NCBI GenBank assembly: GCA_937991645.1
Contig: CALKPL010000015.1
Coordinates: forward strand, 1-18,879
Direction of reading: 5' to 3'
DNA: 18,879 nt
DNA from: UMGS1783 sp900555065
Lineage (GTDB): Bacteria > Bacillota > Clostridia > Oscillospirales > UMGS1783
Position 1 is the stretch's first letter, and each line of letters opens with the position of its first letter. Below are positions 13,736 through 18,879 of this stretch, piece by piece. The notes under the pieces were generated by a model. The model ran no database searches. It was not told the DNA's origin and was given only the letters and a program-made list of their open reading frames with translations. The position numbers and the translations under genes are program-made.

Positions 13736-14506
13736 GTGAAGAAAATAGGAACGATTCTGATTACGGGCGCGTCCAGCGGGCTGGGCGCAGAATACTTTAA
13801 ATATATTGCGAACAGCGGCGACTGGCGCATGCACGACGTGTGGATGATCGCCCGGGACGGGCAAAAGATGCAGGCGCTGGCCGAACGGTACCCGCAGATC
13901 CGCGCGACCGTAATACCGCTCGACCTTGCGGACAGCGCAAGCTATGAACAGCTGCAGCAGATGCTGCAGACGCGCAGGCCGGATATCTACGCACTGATCA
14001 ACAACGCGGGGTTTGGGCTGCTCGGCAACCTGATTGAACGCGATTATCCCGGCCAGGCCGACATTGTAAACGTCAACTGCCGTGCGGCCGCGGCTGTGAC
14101 CTGCCTTGCGCTGCCCTATATGCGGCGGGGCGGGTTTGTACTCAATACCTGTTCCATTTCCTCCTTTGCGCCCAACCCGCGTATGACGGTTTACAGCGCT
14201 TCCAAGGCGTTTATGTTCCATTTCTCAAAGTCTTTGCGCTATGAGCTCAAGCCGCGCGGAATCAATGTGTGCGCCGTCTGCCCCGGACCAATGAAGACGG
14301 ATTTTCTGGACGTGGCCGACATCCCCGGCAATTCCAAAGCCTTCGCCACGCTGCCCTACTGCGACCCGGCCGCAGTGGCCGGTCGTGCGCTCGAATACGC
14401 ACGGGCGGGCAGAGGCGTATACACCCCGCGCCTGTTTTACAAGTTTTACCGCCTGCTTGCCAAGGTCCTGCCGCACGGGCTGCTTATGCCCCTGACAAAG
14501 ACCTGA
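13736..14506 (+). CDS. Short-chain dehydrogenase/reductase (SDR)
   Basis: A 256-aa NAD(P)-dependent oxidoreductase of the classical SDR type. It shows the dinucleotide loop TGASSGLG (residues 10-17), the acidic DLAD segment, LINNAG after strand 4, and the catalytic Ser140, Tyr153 and Lys157 (YSASK). The CAVCPGPMKTDF strand follows, as in the family. The C-terminus (FYKFYRLLAKVLPHGLLM) is hydrophobic and may touch the membrane. I choose GTG at 13736 as the start because the frame before it lies within the reductase gene and is not SDR-like. The ribosome site is weak (AGAGAACGGA), so translational coupling across the 17-nt gap is likely. It probably acts on a related carbonyl/alcohol substrate to its neighbour; the real substrate is unknown. 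A strong terminator follows. Confidence 0.88.
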   Translation: MKKIGTILITGASSGLGAEYFKYIANSGDWRMHDVWMIARDGQKMQALAERYPQIRATVIPLDLADSASYEQLQQMLQTRRPDIYALINNAGFGLLGNLIERDYPGQADIVNVNCRAAAAVTCLALPYMRRGGFVLNTCSISSFAPNPRMTVYSASKAFMFHFSKSLRYELKPRGINVCAVCPGPMKTDFLDVADIPGNSKAFATLPYCDPAAVAGRALEYARAGRGVYTPRLFYKFYRLLAKVLPHGLLMPLTKT

Positions 14507-14549
14507 CGCGCACTGCGCCGGCAGGTTTGGCGGCGGTTAACCGCAGGAC

Positions 14550-14589
14550 AAAAAAGGGCTGAAGGGCTTTCGCCATTCGGCCCTTTTTT
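14550..14589. terminator. Terminator after the AKR/SDR operon, possibly bidirectional
   Basis: AAAAAAGGGCTGAA (14550-14563) pairs with TTCGGCCCTTTTTT (14576-14589), with one T-G wobble and an inner GGC/GCC step. A-run on one side and T-run on the other allow function from both strands, so it may also stop read-through from the minus-strand operon. Confidence 0.9.
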
Positions 14590-14980
14590 AGCGTCATCCG
14601 TCGGCACAGCGTAATGCGGCGCGCTTTGGCAGCCTTATTCCCTAAGACTAAACGCGCGCGCAAATTTATGCACTTTCCGCTCTCCAGCATTCGCGCCAGG
14701 CCCGCATAATACAGATTCTGTGCGGGATCGGGGCATGGGAACGCGGCGGATAGTATCTATGAGAATCGCATTCTACGATTGCCCGCCCGACGCGGGTACA
14801 TCAGGGTTCCCTGTTTTCTGCACGCGGGCCGGGGACAGTCCGTATGACTGCGGCGGCTTATGCCAGTATAAAGCGCTGCCCGGTCGCCCTCTTCGCGGGC
14901 GGCCCGCGGCCGCGCTTTGTTGACGTCTTGCTACTTAGTTTATGTGTTTTTATCCGGCACCGTTGCCGGCCGGCCGCCTG
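14590..14980. other. Intergenic stretch without a recognisable gene
   Basis: About 390 bases between convergent units. Short open frames exist (for example plus 14720-14923) but show no family pattern. Local features are a hairpin-capable CCCGCA...TGCGGG around 14700-14726, AGAAT/ATTCT symmetry near 14760-14780, and CCGGCA-ACGG-TGCCGG on the minus strand near 14955-14972, which lacks a T-run. A degraded gene or structured RNA cannot be excluded. Confidence 0.5.
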
Positions 14981-15913
14981 TTATACCGGCGTATAGTCCA
15001 TGCCCTGGTACGCGCCCTCGGCGCGCAGCCTTTGGTGGATGGCGTTCAGGACCCGTTTCTTGTCCGCGCTCCACAGGGGCGCGAGCAGGTCGGATTTCGG
15101 CCCGTCGCCCGTAATCCGGTGTACGACAATGCGCGGCGAAAGGCGCCGGAGGCAGGCGATCAGATGCCCGATATACTCGTCCATCGTCAGCGCCGTATAC
15201 GGCATGCGGGCAAGCTGTGCGCCCCGGAGCACGTGCAGCAAATGGAACTTCACGCCGTCCACGCGCAGGCGGTTCAGGTAGTCGACTGTCGCGAGCATGT
15301 CGGCACGCGTTTCGCCGGGCAGGCCCAGGATGACATGGGCGACGACGGGGAGCCCGCGCAGGCGCAGGCGCGCTGCGGCGGCGGTGAACAGCTCGGTGGG
15401 GTAGGCACGGTTACAGAGGCGGGCCGTCCCGTCGTTTGCGCTCTGCAGGCCGAGCTCGACCCATACCGGCCGGATCCGGCTGAGCGACTCCAGCAGGGAT
15501 ACCCGCTGTTCGTCCAGGCAGTCCGGCCGGGTGGCGACGGACAGCGCGGCGATATCCGGATGCATGACCGCTTCTGTAAACAGGGCGCGCAGGCGCGGCA
15601 GGGGCGCGTACGTACCGGTATAGGACTGGAAATAGGCGATATAGGACGGGCCGTCCGCAGCGCGGCGGAGCTTTGCGCTTACCCGCGCCTTTGCCCGCTC
15701 TATCTGCTCCGCTACCGGCAGCTGTGGGCTCTGTGCAAAAGCGCCAGCGCCGCCGGCACAGAAAATGCAGCCGCCGGCGCCGGCCGTCCCGTCCCGGTTG
15801 GGGCAGGTCGTGCCCGCTGACAGGGCCAATCGGTAGAGCTTGCGCCCAAACGCGCGCTTTATATAGGAATCGAACGTGTAATAGGGACGTTCGGCTGAAA
15901 AGTCATGCGGCAT
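14981..15913 (-). CDS. Radical SAM protein, YhcC/TIGR01212 type
   Basis: A 310-aa radical SAM protein. Cys37, Cys49 and Cys52 (TCPNRDGT ... GGCIFC) form the unusual C-x11-C-x2-C pattern of the YhcC/YtqA subgroup instead of the common CxxxCxxC. The barrel continues with SYTGTYAPL, SVATRPDCL, WVELGLQSANDGT, HVILGLPGET and the FHLLHVLRG segment, all typical of TIGR01212. It should bind a [4Fe-4S] cluster and S-adenosylmethionine and make a 5'-deoxyadenosyl radical; the substrate of the family is not established to my knowledge. The ATG at 15913 overlaps the stop codon region of the upstream membrane protein gene by 11 bases, so translation is likely coupled. It is the last gene of a four-gene operon. 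No clear terminator was seen directly after it. Confidence 0.9.
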   Translation of the reverse strand: MPHDFSAERPYYTFDSYIKRAFGRKLYRLALSAGTTCPNRDGTAGAGGCIFCAGGAGAFAQSPQLPVAEQIERAKARVSAKLRRAADGPSYIAYFQSYTGTYAPLPRLRALFTEAVMHPDIAALSVATRPDCLDEQRVSLLESLSRIRPVWVELGLQSANDGTARLCNRAYPTELFTAAAARLRLRGLPVVAHVILGLPGETRADMLATVDYLNRLRVDGVKFHLLHVLRGAQLARMPYTALTMDEYIGHLIACLRRLSPRIVVHRITGDGPKSDLLAPLWSADKKRVLNAIHQRLRAEGAYQGMDYTPV

Positions 15914-16616
15914 TGCCGGCCACCCGTTTGAGCGATTCGGTTCTGCGCCGGTTCACAGCGCGGTGAATCAGGTAGAGATAGGGCAGTCCCATATTCGTCT
16001 CCAACAGCGAGTTGACGACGAGCGTATGCAGACTCGGATTGCGGATTCCGGTGACGGCCAGAGTGAACTCCCAGCCGAACTGGACAAGGACACCAATGGC
16101 AAGGATCCACAGCAGATTTACCCGTTTTTCCGGGGATTTGCAGCGGATGTTGTATACGCACAGGCCCGCGTACCCAATAAACAAAAACAGGGCCATAATC
16201 CCGTGATACGACGAGGTGCCGCGCGAAATCATGATTTCGCGAAAGCCCGCGCCGAAGTTCTGGCTCAAAAGCGCCGTGCACAGCCAGCCGGACAGGATGA
16301 GCACCGACCATTCCAGCGCATGGCCGTCCCGGTCCAGCCACAGCCAAATCCAGACAAAGTTTGTGAAACCATAGCTCATGGACAGCCACAAAAGAAACCA
16401 GAACGGATCCGCGCCATAAACGGCGCGGGTGCCCAGAAGCAGATAAAATACGCCGTAGTCGACAAGCATATACAAAACGCCGCCGAGCAGCCCTGCGATT
16501 ACAGCCTGATAGCGCCGCGTCCAGAGAAGCACGGCCAGCAGGATGAGCAGAAATACGATATCCAGCAGAATATACAGCCCGTTCATGCTACGCGCCGCAA
16601 TCACTTCCGTTCCCAT
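15903..16616 (-). CDS. Polytopic membrane protein of unknown function
   Basis: A 237-aa integral membrane protein with six or seven hydrophobic segments, roughly at residues 12-32, 38-61, 71-94, 102-118, 137-158, 166-186 and possibly 190-210. It is rich in aromatic residues, especially Trp and Tyr (FWFLLWL, FVWIWLWLD). A distinctive C-terminal motif NSLLETNMGLPYLYLIHRA is followed by a basic tail. I do not recognise the family, and see no transporter, sensor or catalytic signature. The start is ATG at 16616 with AGGGGG 6 nt upstream; an in-frame GTG at 16640 would put the start inside the preceding gene. It lies between the UPF0291 gene (10-nt gap) and the YhcC-type gene (11-nt overlap), so it is co-transcribed with both. 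Confidence 0.8.
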   Translation of the reverse strand: MGTEVIAARSMNGLYILLDIVFLLILLAVLLWTRRYQAVIAGLLGGVLYMLVDYGVFYLLLGTRAVYGADPFWFLLWLSMSYGFTNFVWIWLWLDRDGHALEWSVLILSGWLCTALLSQNFGAGFREIMISRGTSSYHGIMALFLFIGYAGLCVYNIRCKSPEKRVNLLWILAIGVLVQFGWEFTLAVTGIRNPSLHTLVVNSLLETNMGLPYLYLIHRAVNRRRTESLKRVAGNAA

Positions 16617-16626
16617 ATGCGTCCCC

Positions 16627-16800
16627 CTATTCCTCCGCACGGCGTATGCCGTCCAGCTGCGCGCGCAGGTTGGCTTTTACCGCGTCGATATACCCCCGCC
16701 GCAAAAACGCCTGCTCAGCCCGCTCCGCTTCGGTCAGGCCCTCCGGGGTCTGCGATTTTTTATATAACTCCCCGATCCGCTTGATCTGTTCCTGTGTCAT
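16627..16800 (-). CDS. UPF0291/DUF896 family small protein (YnzC-like)
   Basis: A 57-aa cytosolic protein that is easy to miss because of its size. MTQEQIKRIGELYKK, GLTEAERAEQAFLRRGYIDAV and NLRAQLDGI match the helical-hairpin pattern of the UPF0291 family closely, including the GLT-E-E---Q--LR--Y core. Members are short Firmicute proteins without defined activity; B. subtilis YnzC lies in an SOS operon, a link not visible here. AGGAGG (plus 16807-16812) is 6 nt from the ATG. The gene starts 10 nt after the stop of the activase gene and ends 10 nt before the membrane protein start, firmly in the operon. No membrane segment or metal motif is seen. Confidence 0.9.
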   Translation of the reverse strand: MTQEQIKRIGELYKKSQTPEGLTEAERAEQAFLRRGYIDAVKANLRAQLDGIRRAEE

Positions 16801-16810
16801 ATGATCCCTC

Positions 16811-17698
16811 CTAATTTACCCGGACCGGCTTGTCTGCGGCAGCTTCTATACGCGCGGCAAAGTCTGCGAGCGCATCGCCGCGCAAAAAATCCGGATTTTG
16901 ATAAGCGAGCGGCATGTCCATCCGCTGCGCCTTGCCCAACCCAAGCGGGTGATACGGCATCAGCTCGACCCGTTCCACGCAGCGCTCACGCCGCGCCACT
17001 GCCGCAATCCCGTCGCAGTGCGCGTCATTGTCGTTGAGCCCCGGCAGAATCGGACAGCGCAGGATGGCGGACGCGCCGGCCTGCGACAGAGCGCCGAGGT
17101 TTTCCAATATGCCCTCGGCGCGGGCGCCCGTATACTGCGGGTACAGCGCCGGCGGCAGCTTGTAATCGAATAAGAAAAGGTCGGTATTTGCGGCTACGGC
17201 GAGCAAATCGTCCCGCCGGCAGCAGCCGCACGTCTCAACACAGACATGCAGGCCGGCCTCTTTCGCGCGCCGCGCAAGGGCAGCGGCGAACGCCGGCTGC
17301 AGCAGCGGCTCGCCGCCCGACAGGGTCAGCCCGCCGCCGCTCTGCGCATAGAATACGCGGTCGCGCAGCACGGCGTCCATCACCTCATCCACAGACACAG
17401 TACGGCCCACTACTTCCAGCGCGCCGGCAGGGCAGTGCGGCACGCAGGCGCCGCAGGCGATACAGCGCGTCCTGTCCAGCGTATGCGCGCCCTGCTCGAA
17501 CCGGTGCGCGCCTCTGGCGCAGACGGCGCACGCACCGCAGACGACGCACTTGTCCATATCAAAACTCAGCTGGGGCGCGCGGACCTTGCTCTCCGGATTG
17601 TGGCACCAGGCGCAGTCGAGCGGACAGCCTTTGAAAAACACTGTCGTCCGTATCCCCGGCCCGTCCTGCACTGAAAAACGCTGTATATCGAATATCAT
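16811..17698 (-). CDS. Glycyl radical enzyme activating enzyme (radical SAM, PflA-like)
   Basis: A 295-aa activase predicted to install the glycyl radical on a partner enzyme under anaerobic conditions. MIFDIQRFSVQDGPGIRTTVFFKGC is the family hallmark. The SAM cluster cysteines are Cys25, Cys29 and Cys32 (GCPLDCAWC), and SGGEP at about 127-131 helps bind SAM. An inserted two-cluster ferredoxin-like module (Cys51/54/57/60 and Cys79/82/85/89) distinguishes it from short PflA enzymes and resembles activases of GRE groups other than pyruvate formate-lyase. The ATG at 17698 has a poor ribosome site. A TTG at 17710 would add four residues and sits 8 nt after GGGAG, so it is a credible alternative. 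It heads the four-gene minus-strand operon behind a TTGACA promoter. No glycyl radical enzyme gene is present in the window, so its target is unknown. Confidence 0.9.
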   Translation of the reverse strand: MIFDIQRFSVQDGPGIRTTVFFKGCPLDCAWCHNPESKVRAPQLSFDMDKCVVCGACAVCARGAHRFEQGAHTLDRTRCIACGACVPHCPAGALEVVGRTVSVDEVMDAVLRDRVFYAQSGGGLTLSGGEPLLQPAFAAALARRAKEAGLHVCVETCGCCRRDDLLAVAANTDLFLFDYKLPPALYPQYTGARAEGILENLGALSQAGASAILRCPILPGLNDNDAHCDGIAAVARRERCVERVELMPYHPLGLGKAQRMDMPLAYQNPDFLRGDALADFAARIEAAADKPVRVN

Positions 17699-17804
17699 TC
17701 CCGTTCGCAAACGGTTCGTCTCCCTTCCACCCGGAACTTTACCGGCACACCCCGCGCACGCGGGTATGGCGCGTACGCCAGGCCGGCAGATTCGCATACG
17801 ACTT

Positions 17805-17833
17805 ATATTACCACGCCCAGGCGCGCCTGTCAA
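17805..17833 (-). promoter_or_regulatory. Promoter of the activase operon
   Basis: On the minus strand, perfect TTGACA (plus 17828-17833), a 17-nt spacer and TAATAT (17805-17810). The leader to the activase start is about 90-100 nt and GC-rich, with local self-complementarity (GCGTACGC, CCCGCG..CGCGGG), but no riboswitch could be recognised. Confidence 0.7.
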
Positions 17834-18113
17834 CGCGAAGCGACGGGAGAACGGCCCACCGCGCGGAAAACAGAAGAGCATGGAGAACGCGTGTACACAG
17901 GCGCAGACGCAGGCTGCGAAGAGCCGGAAACGGCGGTCACACCTTGGCGGACGCGGAACTTGCGAATGGCACGGCCGCCCGGCAGGAAGCCAAAGCAACG
18001 GACGGCGATGGCAAGGCGGGTCTGGCGAGTTGCGGCGGGGGCTCTGGCAAAAGTGACAGGCGGCGGGCGACGCCGGCTCCTGCGCGGAGATGGGGGTGTG
18101 CACGGCCAAGATT
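17834..18113. other. Intergenic stretch between divergent units
   Basis: Roughly 280 GC-rich bases upstream of the activase promoter and before the VanZ-like gene's promoter region. Several frames are open on both strands because of base composition, yet none has a ribosome site plus a recognisable product. I see no RNA gene or mobile element. Confidence 0.5.
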
Positions 18114-18185
18114 CTGTATAATACAGCAAATAAATTACCAAACGTATAATTTCATCTTGCGTATCACTATAAAATATGGTATGCT
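18114..18185 (+). promoter_or_regulatory. Promoter region of the VanZ-like gene, with a small palindrome
   Basis: TTGCGT (18157-18162), a 17-nt spacer and TATGCT (18180-18185) place the start a few bases before AGGAGG (18197-18202). Further upstream, CTGTAT-A-ATACAG (18114-18126) is a perfect 13-bp palindrome that also contains TATAAT (18117-18122); another TATAAT is at 18145-18150. Which -10 is used is uncertain. The AT-rich block contrasts with the surrounding GC-rich DNA. Confidence 0.45.
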
Positions 18186-18209
18186 TACAGGAAAACAGGA
18201 GGCTGCGCC

Positions 18210-18879
18210 ATGGTTCTTCCCTATCTCAAAAGCATGCTCCCCTATTGCTGCGCCGCCCTGCCGGCCGCCGTGGCGTGGCGCGTTTTTGCTGTGCGCAGCC
18301 TGCGGCGGCGCGGACTGCGCACAAACGCTCTGCACGAAGCGGGCGTGCTGCTGCTCGCGCTGTTCGCCGTCGGTCTCTGCCAGGCCGCCCTGTTGCCGCA
18401 AATTGAGTTCGGGCCGGGCGGAATTCTGCTGGACATGGGCGACCCTGCGCAAAACCGAATCAATCTAATCCCTCTGCGCATCTTCTACGATACGTATATA
18501 GAAGTTACAAAATTTCACAATTACAGCTATCTCGTCGTCAGCTTTTTGGGAAATGTGGGCATATTTATTCCCCTCGGCCTGCTGCCGCCTCTGCTGTGGG
18601 AGCGGGCGGCTGGCTGGCGCAAATGCGCGGGGATTGGCTTTTTGACCTCCCTGTTTATTGAGCTGTGCCAGCTCCCGCTCAACCGCTGCTCCGACGTGGA
18701 CGACCTGCTCCTCAACACCCTGGGCGCGCTGACCGGGTTTTGGCTCTTTGTTTTGCTGCGGCGCTGCGCGCCGCGCTTTGTCCGGCGTTTCCGCATCCGC
18801 ACGGAAAGCAGTCCGCTCCGCGGCGCGGGCGCGGGCGCGGGCGCGGGCGCAGGCGCAGGCGCGGGCGCGGGCGCAGGCA
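18210..18879 (+). CDS. VanZ-like family membrane protein, 3' end outside the window
   Basis: The frame is open from ATG 18210 to the window end (223 codons seen). AGGAGG (18197-18202) is 7 nt before the start. Hydrophobic segments near residues 8-27, 43-62, 103-125, 137-155 and 165-180 fit a VanZ-type polytopic membrane protein. The family pattern includes IPLGLLPPLLW after a conserved Asn, and SDVDDLLLNTLGALTGF, matching the D-DDLLLNTLGA signature. VanZ itself gives low-level teicoplanin resistance; most homologues have unknown roles, so resistance should not be assumed. After a basic segment (RRFRIRTESSPLR) the protein turns into alternating Gly-Ala encoded by hexamer repeats up to the edge. 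Such a tail is not usual in the family and its full length cannot be seen. Confidence 0.85.
   Translation, partial: MVLPYLKSMLPYCCAALPAAVAWRVFAVRSLRRRGLRTNALHEAGVLLLALFAVGLCQAALLPQIEFGPGGILLDMGDPAQNRINLIPLRIFYDTYIEVTKFHNYSYLVVSFLGNVGIFIPLGLLPPLLWERAAGWRKCAGIGFLTSLFIELCQLPLNRCSDVDDLLLNTLGALTGFWLFVLLRRCAPRFVRRFRIRTESSPLRGAGAGAGAGAGAGAGAGAG
18816..18879 (+). repeat. In-frame GCGGGC/GCAGGC hexamer array (Ala-Gly coding)
   Basis: About ten tandem hexamers, GCGGGC with GCAGGC variants, running to the last base. In the VanZ-like frame each unit gives Ala-Gly. The variants alter only the third base of the Ala codon (GCG/GCA), so the dipeptide is unchanged. The array type matches that at 1-110. Confidence 0.9.

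Noticed and set aside
14942..15820. 292-codon open frame on the plus strand
   Set aside because: It is the antisense shadow of the YhcC-type radical SAM gene and has no ribosome site or family pattern.
15963..16784. 273-codon open frame on the plus strand
   Set aside because: It is antisense to the membrane protein and UPF0291 genes; composition is Gln/Pro/Arg-rich as expected for a shadow frame.

Overview
The window looks like chromosomal DNA from a GC-rich, anaerobic, low-motility-of-clues Firmicute, most likely a gut member of the Clostridia. The support is: two PrsA-type foldase lipoproteins with classical lipoboxes, a UPF0291/DUF896 small protein (a family typical of Firmicutes), strong AGGAGG-type ribosome binding sites, TTGACA/TATAAT promoters often with an extended TGn -10, rho-independent hairpin terminators, and oxygen-sensitive enzymes (a glycyl radical enzyme activase, another radical SAM protein, and an aldo/keto reductase carrying two [4Fe-4S] cluster motifs). 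No phage, transposase, integrase or CRISPR array is visible.

Layout. 1-274: GC-rich hexamer repeats and a promoter. 275-1360: PrsA-like foldase (+), convergent through a shared terminator with a surface GH36 alpha-galactosidase lipoprotein (1420-3537, -). 3802-4012: a complete stable-RNA unit, with AT-rich upstream element, promoter, tRNA-Gln(CTG) and terminator. 4013-4545: non-coding, with a 53-bp direct repeat. 4550-6823: a DNA-damage group, namely a Y-family polymerase under a promoter overlapped by a perfect 21-bp palindrome, a small unknown protein, and a YedK/HMCES-type abasic-site protein with its own promoter. 6896-8657: separately promoted genes for a GNAT acetyltransferase, dCMP deaminase and a YbjN-like protein. 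8713-10575: a 620-aa protein with a duplicated N-terminal winged-helix-like (LOTUS/OST-HTH-like) module and a C-terminal DUF3825 domain. 10906-11180: a remnant of a PfkB-family 2-keto-3-deoxygluconate kinase (-). 11394-12392: second PrsA-like foldase (-). 12591-14506: aldo/keto reductase plus short-chain dehydrogenase operon (+). 17698 down to 14981: a four-gene operon (-) of glycyl radical enzyme activase, UPF0291 protein, polytopic membrane protein and YhcC-type radical SAM protein. 18210-18879: VanZ-like membrane protein (+), running off the window in a Gly-Ala repeat.

Functionally these are mostly short independent transcription units. The clearest teams are the polymerase/small protein/YedK group (damage tolerance), the AKR/SDR pair (carbonyl redox chemistry), and the activase-led operon. 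The most unusual items are the duplicated-module DUF3825 protein, the palindromic operator on the polymerase promoter, the small protein sandwiched in the damage group, and the hexamer arrays found at both window ends, one of which is translated as an Ala-Gly tail.
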